Assembly (NCBI GenBank): GCA_964505725.1
Contig: CAZDJK010000038.1
Coordinates: 1 to 54,123, forward strand
Direction: 5' to 3'
DNA: 54,123 nucleotides
Source: CAVRJC01 sp964505725
GTDB taxonomy: Bacteria; Actinomycetota; Acidimicrobiia; IMCC26256; DASPTH01
This document shows, one piece after another, positions 32,816 to 42,107 of this stretch (positions within the stretch are counted from its first letter, which is position 1; each line of letters opens with the position of its first letter). The position numbers and the translations under genes are program-made. The notes beneath the pieces were generated by a model that saw only the letters and a program-made list of their open reading frames with translations, had not been told where the DNA came from and ran no database searches.

Positions 32816-33397
32816 TCAGCGGCCCGACGCCAGGAGCCCCCCGAGCAGCTCGCCGCGCACCAGGCGCCGCACCTCGTCGGGGTCGTCGAGGTCGTGGCGG
32901 CCGGGCGAGGTGATGAGCGACAGCGACATCCTTGCGACGTACTCCGCCGCCTGGCCGAGGTCGGTGCCCGGCCGCAGCAGGCCGGCGGCCCGGTCGCGCT
33001 CGAGCAGCGGCACGAAGTACGCGGTGATGTACTCGACCACCCGGTGCTGCTCCACCGTGAGCAGCGGGATGAGGCGCTCGGGCTCGGTCTCGAGCACCTT
33101 CTGGAGCACGGCGTGCCCGAGCACCTCGGCGCGCGCGTAGGGCAGCGCGCGCTCGAGGAACGTCTCGAAGTCCCGCGCGCCGCCGAGCTCACGGCCGAGG
33201 TGGGCGAAGAACCGCGCCATCTCCCATCCCACCGTCTCCCGCAGGAGCTCGTCGCGCCCGCCGGGGAACAGCCGGTAGACGGTCGCCCGCGACACGCCGG
33301 CCTCCCGCGCCACATCCTCGACGGTGGTCTTGGCGATCCCGACGCGGGCGATGCAGGTGTAGGTACCGGCGAGCGCGCGCTCGCGCGGGTCCGTCAC
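32816..33397 (-). CDS. TetR family regulator behind dapB
   Basis: About 193 residues. HTH: TTVEDVAREAGVSRATVYRLFPGGRDELL. The C-terminal half is helical with no recognised ligand. GTG 33397 overlaps the dapB stop as GTGA, so it is cotranscribed with the M16 peptidase and dapB genes. A regulator in this slot is unusual for the dapB neighbourhood, and its target may be the adjacent tetR-diiron unit. Confidence 0.9.
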   Translation of the reverse strand: MTDPRERALAGTYTCIARVGIAKTTVEDVAREAGVSRATVYRLFPGGRDELLRETVGWEMARFFAHLGRELGGARDFETFLERALPYARAEVLGHAVLQKVLETEPERLIPLLTVEQHRVVEYITAYFVPLLERDRAAGLLRPGTDLGQAAEYVARMSLSLITSPGRHDLDDPDEVRRLVRGELLGGLLASGR

Positions 33398-34185
33398 AGG
33401 TCGAGCAGCGCGTCGAGCCCGTAGCAGAGCCCGCGATGGTCGCCGATCGCCTTGATCGCGAGCAGGACGCCGGGCATGTACGACGTGCGGTCGTAGGAAT
33501 CCTGGCGGATGGTCAGCGACTGGCCGGTCGTCCCGAGCACCACCTCCTGGTGCGCGACCAGCCCACGGAGGCGGACCGAGTGGATCGCGATCCCGCCGGC
33601 GCCGGCGCCGCCCCGTGCGCCCGGGAGAACGGTCTTCGTGGTGGGGTCGGGTGACCACTCCCCCGATGCCGCCGCCATGCGCTCGGCGGTGGACATCGCG
33701 GTGCCCGACGGCGCGTCGATCTTCTCGTCGTGGTGGAGCTCGATGATCTCGGCGCTGTCGAAGTACGGCGCCGCGAGCTCGGCGAACCTCATCATGAGCA
33801 CCGCGCTGATCGCGAAGTTGGGGACGATCACCGCGTTCGCCTTCGACGACTCGAACCGCGTGCGCAACTGCTCGACCTCGGCCGCGCCGAAGCCGCTCGT
33901 GCCGACGACTGCGTGCACGCCGTGCTCCGCGCACCACTCCAGGTTCTGGCGGGCGGCGTCGAGCTCGGTGAAGTCGACCGCGACCTCCACCCCGACGTCG
34001 AGGAACGCGTGCGCGGTCCGCGCGACCTGGATGCCGGGGCTGTCGAGCCCCAGCTGGCGCAGGTCGATGCCGGCGTGATGGGGATCGACGGCGGCGACGA
34101 GCTCCAGCGCGGGATCGGACGCGACCGCACCGCACACGGTCGACCCCATGCGCCCTCCGGCGCCGAACACGCCGACCTTGATCAC
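33394..34185 (-). CDS. dapB: 4-hydroxy-tetrahydrodipicolinate reductase
   Basis: About 263 residues. NAD(P)H-binding GAGGRMG at the N-terminus, VVGTSGF, VPNFAISAVLMM, and the catalytic ELHHDEKIDAPSGTA segment. It makes tetrahydrodipicolinate, the substrate of DapD. GTG 34185 overlaps the M16 peptidase stop (GTGA). The dapA gene, which would supply its substrate, is not in the window. Confidence 0.96.
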   Translation of the reverse strand: MIKVGVFGAGGRMGSTVCGAVASDPALELVAAVDPHHAGIDLRQLGLDSPGIQVARTAHAFLDVGVEVAVDFTELDAARQNLEWCAEHGVHAVVGTSGFGAAEVEQLRTRFESSKANAVIVPNFAISAVLMMRFAELAAPYFDSAEIIELHHDEKIDAPSGTAMSTAERMAAASGEWSPDPTTKTVLPGARGGAGAGGIAIHSVRLRGLVAHQEVVLGTTGQSLTIRQDSYDRTSYMPGVLLAIKAIGDHRGLCYGLDALLDL

Positions 34186-35459
34186 GTGTGCGACCGCAGC
34201 CGCGCCGCGTCGACCGGGCCGACCGCGGCCAGGGTCCGCGGGCGCTCCCGCAGGACGCGGTCGACGACCCGCTCGACGTCGGCCGCGGTGACCCCCTCGA
34301 CCTCCGTGACGACCTCGTCGAGCGTCGGGACCTCGCCCAGTGTGAGCTCGGACCGGCCGAGGCGGTGCATCCGGCTCGCGGAGCTCTCCAGCGACAGCGC
34401 GAGCGATCCCGTGAGGTACCCCTTGGCGGCCCCGAGCTCGCGGTCGGTCACGCCCCCGTCGCGAACGATCCGGTCGAGCTCGTCGCCGAGCACGCCGAGC
34501 ACCTCGTCGACGCGCTCCGGGGCGGTGCCCGCGTACACCGCGAGCGCGCCCGTCTCCTCGTAGGCGCTCCGGTACGAGAACACGGAGTACGCCAGGCCGC
34601 GGCGCTCGCGCACCTCCTGGAACAGGCGGGAGCTCATGCCGCCGCCGAGCACCTGGTCGAGCACGCCGAGCGCAAAGCGGTCGGGGTCGTCCCGGGCGAG
34701 CGCGCGCGTCCCGAGCACGACGTGCGCCTGCTCCGACGCGTGCTCGCGTACCGACAGCGGCGAGGGCCGCGTGGCATCGGCGCCGTTCGACCGCACCGGC
34801 CGACCGGTGGAAGCTGCCCGCTCGCGGCCGCGCAGCGCGGCGACCACCTCGTCGTGGGTGACGTTCCCCGCCACCACCACCACGAGGTTCTCGGGGACGT
34901 AGTGCTCGCGGTGGTGCCCCGCGAGCGCGTCGCGGGTCATGGATCCGATCGTCGCCTCGGTCCCCGCGACCTCACGCCCGAGCGGGTGACCCGGGAACAG
35001 GGCGCCGGCGAACACGTCGTGCACGAGATCGTCGGGCGTGTCGTCGCGCAGACGAATCTCCTCGAGGATCACGTGCCGCTCGGACTCGATGTCGCCGTCG
35101 CGGAGTGCCGGCGACCACACGATGTCCGAAAGCACGTCGATCGCGACGTCCACGTGCTTGTCGGGGACGCGGACGTAATAGGCCGTGGTCTCCTGGCCGG
35201 TGTGCGCGTTCATGTCGCCGCCCACCGACTCGACGCAGCGGGCGATCGCCGCCGCGTCGCGGGACGCGGTGCCCTTGAAGAGCAGGTGCTCGAGGAAGTG
35301 GCTCACTCCGGCGTCGTCATCGCGCTCGTCGCGCGAGCCGGTTCCCACCCAGAACCCGACCGCGACCGAGCGCAGGCCGGGCAGCTGCTCGGTGACGACA
35401 CGGAGGCCGGAGCCGAGGCGCGTGCGACGGATTCCCTCGCCTGCCATCGGGCCGGTCAT
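34182..35459 (-). CDS. M16 family zinc peptidase (PepR-like)
   Basis: About 425 residues. Inverted zinc motif HxxEH at His54-Glu57-His58 (HFLEHLLFKGT) with the third ligand in the ERHVILEEI segment near 133. The second half has the M16C pattern (GGGMSSRLFQEVRERRGLAYSV). ATG 35459 is preceded by AAGGAG at good spacing. The pnp-M16-dapB order is the usual actinobacterial one. Substrates are unknown; the family processes peptides. Confidence 0.93.
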   Translation of the reverse strand: MTGPMAGEGIRRTRLGSGLRVVTEQLPGLRSVAVGFWVGTGSRDERDDDAGVSHFLEHLLFKGTASRDAAAIARCVESVGGDMNAHTGQETTAYYVRVPDKHVDVAIDVLSDIVWSPALRDGDIESERHVILEEIRLRDDTPDDLVHDVFAGALFPGHPLGREVAGTEATIGSMTRDALAGHHREHYVPENLVVVVAGNVTHDEVVAALRGRERAASTGRPVRSNGADATRPSPLSVREHASEQAHVVLGTRALARDDPDRFALGVLDQVLGGGMSSRLFQEVRERRGLAYSVFSYRSAYEETGALAVYAGTAPERVDEVLGVLGDELDRIVRDGGVTDRELGAAKGYLTGSLALSLESSASRMHRLGRSELTLGEVPTLDEVVTEVEGVTAADVERVVDRVLRERPRTLAAVGPVDAARLRSHT

Positions 35460-35502
35460 CGACCGCTCCTTGCTCGCGATTGAGGGCGCGCGCCCGGGCG
35501 GG

Positions 35503-37965
<2,463 letters not shown>

Positions 37966-37985
37966 CGCCGAACGCGCTCCTCTCT

Positions 37986-38001
37986 CACCCGTGAGCGGGT
38001 G
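37986..38001 (-). promoter_or_regulatory. Hairpin 20 bases before the pnp start
   Basis: CACCCG and CGGGTG form a perfect 6-base stem with a TGAG/CTCA loop just upstream of the pnp ATG. It could affect ribosome access or serve as a processing site. Confidence 0.35.
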
Positions 38002-38027
38002 GACACGGCGAGCGCCGGCGGTTCCCA

Positions 38028-38069
38028 GTTGTCGCCGTCCGGCAGGGCCGGGCGGTGGCGACTGACAAC
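38028..38069 (-). promoter_or_regulatory. Bulged hairpin in the rpsO-pnp spacer
   Basis: The 42-base element starts GTTGTC and ends GACAAC. Folding gives about 15 pairs with a CCT loop, one mismatch and two left-side bulges. In E. coli a hairpin at the same place is cut by RNase III and lets PNPase control its own mRNA. The same role here is only inferred from position. Confidence 0.45.
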
Positions 38070-38110
38070 CGACGAACGGCTCGCGGGCTCTCTCTCGTGG
38101 ACTCGGTGGA

Positions 38111-38368
38111 CTAGCGGCGGAGGCCCAGCTTTGCGATCAGGCCCCGGTACCGCTCGACGTCCGTGTCACGGAGGTAGTCGAGCAGCCGCCGCCGTCGGCC
38201 GACGAGCATCAGCAGCCCCCGACGCGAGTGGTGGTCCTTCTGGTGCACCTTCAGGTGCTCCGTGAGGTGGTTGATCCGCCCGGTGAGCAGGGCCACCTGC
38301 ACCTCGGTGGAACCGGTGTCGGACGGGTGCAGCCGGTGCTCGGCGATCGTCGCGGCGGTGTCGGGCAT
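38111..38368 (-). CDS. rpsO: Ribosomal protein S15
   Basis: About 85 residues, slightly shorter than the usual 89. Conserved segments HPSDTGSTEVQVALLTGRINHLTEHL, HQKDHHSRRGLLMLVGRRRRLLDYLR and RYRGLIAKLGLRR cover the whole protein. It binds 16S rRNA early in 30S assembly. The 5' leader contains an unusual 8-base tandem repeat. It precedes pnp, as in many bacteria. Confidence 0.98.
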   Translation of the reverse strand: MPDTAATIAEHRLHPSDTGSTEVQVALLTGRINHLTEHLKVHQKDHHSRRGLLMLVGRRRRLLDYLRDTDVERYRGLIAKLGLRR

Positions 38369-38384
38369 GCGCTGGCAGAGCCTT

Positions 38385-38440
38385 CTTTCTGGCTTTCTGG
38401 CTTTCTGGCTTCCGGGCTTTCTGGCTCCCGGGCTTGTGGG
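38385..38440. repeat. 8-base tandem repeat in the rpsO leader, seven units
   Basis: Seven units of period 8: CTTTCTGG three times, CTTCCGGG, CTTTCTGG, CTCCCGGG, CTTGTGGG on the plus strand. On the coding (minus) strand the unit is CCAGAAAG. The repeat lies 16 bases upstream of the rpsO ATG, between the gene and the ribF stop. It may change length by slippage or form part of a leader structure. Confidence 0.8.
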
Positions 38441-38518
38441 GGAGCTCCCGGCTCTCGGGGCGCTCTCGGTGCCGGGACCGTGGTCGCCGGACCGGAAAAG
38501 GTTACCAGACCCACCTCG

Positions 38519-39457
38519 CTAGGCCCCGAGCACCCGGCGGGTCGCCGCCACGTCCCGGGTCATCTGCGCGACGAGCGCCTCGACGCTGTCGAAGCGCTCC
38601 TCGTCCCGGAGGTGCGCAGCGAAGCGAACCTCCGCCACCTGCCCGTAGAGGTCGCCGTCGAAGTCGAGGACGAACGCCTCGAGCAGCGAGGAGTCGGCGT
38701 GCTCGTAGAACGTGGGCCGGCGACCGAGCGAGATCGCCGCCGCCCGCTCGGTGCCGACGCCGTCCACGAGGGTGCCGGCGTAGATGCCGTCGGCCGGGAG
38801 ACACATCCGCGCCGGCACCATGACGTTCGCGGTCGGGAACCCGAGCTCCCGTCCTCGGCGGTCGCCCTCGACCACCGGCCCCCGCAGCGCGTAGCGGCGC
38901 CCGAGCATCGCCGCCGCGCCGACCACGTCGCCGACGGCCAACCGCCGCCGGATCTCGGTCGACGAGTACACCGTGCCGCCCGGCCCGGCTTCGAGGCCGA
39001 CGCCGATCACCTCGAAGCCGAGCTCCGCACCGGTACGTTCGAGCATCGGGACGTTGCCGCCGCGGTTGCGGCCGAAGTGGAAGTCGGCCCCCACGACCAC
39101 GACGCGTGCGTGGGCGCCGCCGACGAGCACCTCGCGCACGAAGTCCTCGGCGTCCTCCCGGCTGCGCTCCTCGTCGAAGTGGAGGACGAAGCAGGTGTCG
39201 AGGAATCCGCTCGACGCCAGCAGCTCGAGCTTCTGTTCGGTGTTCGTCAGGAGCGACGGAGCCGACTCGGGACGCACGACCTCGGCGGGGTGGCGGTCGA
39301 AGGTCACACACACGGCGCGGAGGCCGCGCGCGTCGGCGAGGTCGCGCACGAGCCGCAGGACCGCGAGGTGACCGAGGTGGACGCCGTCGTACACGCCGAT
39401 GGTCACCACACTCTCTCCGCCCGCGCTCAGCGCAGCCAGGTCGTCGACGATCCTCAC
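38519..39457 (-). CDS. ribF: Bifunctional riboflavin kinase/FAD synthetase
   Basis: About 312 residues. The N-terminal nucleotidyltransferase has GVYDGVHLGHLAVL and FHFGRNRGGNV, then YSSTEIRRRLAVGDV; the C-terminal kinase has GDRRGRELGFPTANV and the ISLGRRPTF segment. It makes FMN and FAD. GTG 39457 overlaps the truB stop (GTGA). The truB-ribF-rpsO order is conserved widely. Confidence 0.96.
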   Translation of the reverse strand: MRIVDDLAALSAGGESVVTIGVYDGVHLGHLAVLRLVRDLADARGLRAVCVTFDRHPAEVVRPESAPSLLTNTEQKLELLASSGFLDTCFVLHFDEERSREDAEDFVREVLVGGAHARVVVVGADFHFGRNRGGNVPMLERTGAELGFEVIGVGLEAGPGGTVYSSTEIRRRLAVGDVVGAAAMLGRRYALRGPVVEGDRRGRELGFPTANVMVPARMCLPADGIYAGTLVDGVGTERAAAISLGRRPTFYEHADSSLLEAFVLDFDGDLYGQVAEVRFAAHLRDEERFDSVEALVAQMTRDVAATRRVLGA

Positions 39458-40320
39458 GCGACCACCACCGCCGGCTTCCACGCGCCGGCACGGAGCTCGT
39501 ACACCGCCAGGAGCGCTCCGTCGGCGCCGAGGATGGCGCACGGGCCGGCGCCCGGCACCTCGAGCGCGGGGAACGGCACGCCGTGGCTCACGGCGCGCGC
39601 CTGCTCGCCGTCGAGTCGCAACTGGGCGAGATCGCGCATCGCGGCCGCCGGCGTGACGAGGACCTCGTCGGGCCGTGCCCGGACCGCCTCGAGGGTGTGC
39701 GCCTCGTCGACGCCGAACGAGCCGACGCGTGTGCGGCGCAATGTCCTGATGTGCGCACAGCCACCGAGCGCGGCGCCGAGGTCGGCTGCCAGCGAGCGGA
39801 CGTACGTCCCGCTGCTGCACTCGATGCGCAGCGTCGCCTCCGGGTACGCACCCGGCTCGAAGGCGGTGACGTCGAGCCGGTCGACCCGCACCCGACGGGG
39901 TGCGCGCTCGACCTCCTCGCCCCGCCGGGCGAGCTCGTGCAGCCGGCGGCCCCCGACCTTCACTGCCGAGACCATCGGCGGGAGCTGGCTGATCTCGCCG
40001 ACGAAGCGCCCGGTCGCGGCGACGACGTCGTCCCGACCGATGGGCATCGGCTGCTGGTCGAGGACCACGCCCGACGCGTCGAGCGTGTCGGTCGCGACAC
40101 CGAAGCGCACGCACGCGTCGTACACCTTGCCCGCCGCCTGGAGGAAGCGGAGCAGCCGGGTGACCCGGCCGAGCCCGACGAGCAGCACACCGGTGGCGTC
40201 CGGATCCAGCGTCCCCGCGTGCCCGACGCGCCGCTGCCCGTAGACCTTACGGAGGACCGCGACGACGTCGTGGCTGGTGCAGCCGCCGGGTTTGTCGACG
40301 ACGACCAGGCCGTCACGCAT
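39454..40320 (-). CDS. truB: tRNA pseudouridine(55) synthase
   Basis: About 288 residues. Catalytic Asp39 lies in GHAGTLDPDATG; the N-terminal DKPGGCTSHDVV and later QLPPMVSAVKVGGRRLHELARRG and CSSGTYVRSLAADLG are typical. It modifies U55 in the T-loop of tRNAs. ATG 40320 is preferred; a GTG four codons upstream at 40332 is possible. A C-terminal PUA-like region follows. Confidence 0.96.
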   Translation of the reverse strand: MRDGLVVVDKPGGCTSHDVVAVLRKVYGQRRVGHAGTLDPDATGVLLVGLGRVTRLLRFLQAAGKVYDACVRFGVATDTLDASGVVLDQQPMPIGRDDVVAATGRFVGEISQLPPMVSAVKVGGRRLHELARRGEEVERAPRRVRVDRLDVTAFEPGAYPEATLRIECSSGTYVRSLAADLGAALGGCAHIRTLRRTRVGSFGVDEAHTLEAVRARPDEVLVTPAAAMRDLAQLRLDGEQARAVSHGVPFPALEVPGAGPCAILGADGALLAVYELRAGAWKPAVVVA

Positions 40321-40341
40321 CGCGGCACCCACGAACGTGCG

Positions 40342-41304
40342 TCAGAGTGCGGCCGAGATCTCGGTGACGAGCGCCGGGATGGTCGAGCTCGACGTGAACC
40401 CGGCCGCGAAGCGGTGGCCGCCGCCTCCGTGCACCTCGGCGATGTTCCTCACGTCGACCTCGCCGAGCGACCGGAGGCTGACGCGCACGCTGCCGTCGGC
40501 CTCCTCCTTCAGCACGCAGGTGACCTCGGCCTCGGACGTGCGCCGGAGGATGTCGATGAGGCCCTCCACCTCCTCGAGCGTGACGTCGTGCGCGTCGAGC
40601 ATCTCCTGGGTGACCGCGGTCCATACGAAGCGCCGTTCGGTGTCGAGCTGTGCCGAGGCCAACGCGTCCCCCAGCAGCTTCAGGTACGCGAAGCGGTGCT
40701 CTTCGAACAGGAGCCGCGACAGCCGTGACACCGGCACGTCGAACTCCACCAACTCGCGCGCCAGGTCGAACACGCCGGGCGTGGTGGTCTCGTACTGGAA
40801 CCTCCCGGTGTCGCACACCAGCGCGGCGTAGAGCGCGATCGCGGCGTCGCGTGTGAGCGCGAGGCCGAGCTCGTCCACGAGGCGACGGACGACCACGCCG
40901 CTGGCGGCCGCGTCGGGATCGATCACGTTGATGGTGCCGTAGCGCGTGTTCGAGATGTGGTGGTCGATGACGATCAGCTCACGTGCGCCGTGCGCCGCCG
41001 GCTCGAGCGCGCCGAGCCGGTTCACGGACCCGCAGTCGAACGTGACCATCACGTCGGGCTGGCGGGGGAAGTCCTCCGGCTTGGTGAGGTGCTCCAACCC
41101 GGGGAGCTCCCGGTAGTGGGGTGCGACGACGAAGGGCGGCGGGAACGATGCGACGACGTCGTCCCTGTTCGCGGTGAGCACGTGGAACAGCCCCAGCATG
41201 GAGCCGAGCGCGTCGCCGTCGGGATTCACGTGGCACGCGAGCGCGATGCGGCGCGCGCCGCGGATCGCGGCGGCCGCCCGGGAGAGATCCTCCTCGACGG
41301 TCAC
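40342..41304 (-). CDS. nrnA: DHH/DHHA1 family phosphoesterase (NrnA-like oligoribonuclease/pAp phosphatase)
   Basis: About 320 residues. DHH-domain motifs HVNPDGDALGS, TFDCGS, and IDHHISN, then the DHHA1 motif GGGHRFAAGF. NrnA enzymes degrade nano-RNAs and dephosphorylate pAp from sulfate assimilation. The GTG at 41304 overlaps the rbfA stop (GTGA). It sits between rbfA and truB, as in Mycobacterium. Confidence 0.94.
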   Translation of the reverse strand: MTVEEDLSRAAAAIRGARRIALACHVNPDGDALGSMLGLFHVLTANRDDVVASFPPPFVVAPHYRELPGLEHLTKPEDFPRQPDVMVTFDCGSVNRLGALEPAAHGARELIVIDHHISNTRYGTINVIDPDAAASGVVVRRLVDELGLALTRDAAIALYAALVCDTGRFQYETTTPGVFDLARELVEFDVPVSRLSRLLFEEHRFAYLKLLGDALASAQLDTERRFVWTAVTQEMLDAHDVTLEEVEGLIDILRRTSEAEVTCVLKEEADGSVRVSLRSLGEVDVRNIAEVHGGGGHRFAAGFTSSSTIPALVTEISAAL

Positions 41305-41732
41305 GGCGGGGACTCCCCGTCGTGCTCCCGGTCACGCTCGGCATCCGCCTGGTGGATCGAACGGATGATCTGCTCGATGCGCGCGCCCTGGGCGACGGCG
41401 GGATCCTCGCGGAAGTCGAGTGCGGGCAGGTACTTGAGCCGCACCTGACGACCCAGCGCCGTGCGCAGGTGCGGCGCGGCGGAACGCAGCGCCGCACGGG
41501 TGTCGTCGTGCTCCCCAACGCCGGGCGAGGTCACTTCCACCCCTCTCGCCGCCCCCGTGGCGAGCGCGGAATAGTAGACGGTCGCGTGGCGGAGGTCAGA
41601 GCTGACCTCGACGTCGGTGACGGTGACCATGCCGAGCCGCGGGTCGGAGAGCCGCTCGAGCTCGTCGGCGAGCACCTCCCGCACGACCTCGTTGACGCGC
41701 GCCATACGGGGGTAGCGCCGCCCGCCGGCCAT
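41301..41732 (-). CDS. rbfA: Ribosome-binding factor A
   Basis: About 143 residues. Typical N-terminus RMARVNEVVREVLADELERLSDPRLGMVTVTDVEVSSDL and KYLPALDFREDPA near the end. It is a 30S maturation factor for the 16S 5' end. ATG 41732 overlaps the upstream DUF503 stop in TGATG form. The C-terminus is acidic and short. Confidence 0.95.
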   Translation of the reverse strand: MAGGRRYPRMARVNEVVREVLADELERLSDPRLGMVTVTDVEVSSDLRHATVYYSALATGAARGVEVTSPGVGEHDDTRAALRSAAPHLRTALGRQVRLKYLPALDFREDPAVAQGARIEQIIRSIHQADAERDREHDGESPP

Positions 41733-42055
41733 CACGCGTCCTCCAGCTCGAGCCACCCGCTGCGCACCCCGAGCAGCTCCACGCCCGGGGACGAGGCGAC
41801 GAGGCGCTCGGCCGCGTCGAGCAGCTCGCGCACCCGGTGCTCGCTCTCGGCCACCACCGCGACCCCGATCTCGGCGCGCTGCCACCGGTCGTGGGCGCCC
41901 ACCTCGGCGGCGGAGATCCGAAACCGGTACCGCAGCCCGTCGAGGATCGGCCGGATCGCGGCGCGCTTGGCCTTCAGGGAGCGGCTCTCGCCGATGTGGA
42001 GATCGAAGCTCCGCGCGGCCGCGTGCACCGCACCATTGTTATCGCTGCCCGTCAT
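41732..42055 (-). CDS. DUF503 family protein (YlxP-like)
   Basis: About 107 residues. The family signature is ESRSLKAKRAAIRPILDGLRYRFRISAAEVG followed by QRAEIGVAVVAES. Function is not established, but the gene is regularly found between infB and rbfA. ATG 42055 is listed; a GTG at 42028 would start directly at the conserved strand and is equally possible because neither has a clear ribosome site. Confidence 0.85.
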   Translation of the reverse strand: MTGSDNNGAVHAAARSFDLHIGESRSLKAKRAAIRPILDGLRYRFRISAAEVGAHDRWQRAEIGVAVVAESEHRVRELLDAAERLVASSPGVELLGVRSGWLELEDA

Positions 42056-42107
42056 CCCGCGGCAGGCGCCCTGATCACGACGACGCGATCGAGCAGCCGC
42101 ACCAGGC

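Noticed and set aside
38385..38440. CRISPR-like array before rpsO
   Set aside because: Units of 8 bases are directly adjacent with no spacers, and no cas gene is present.
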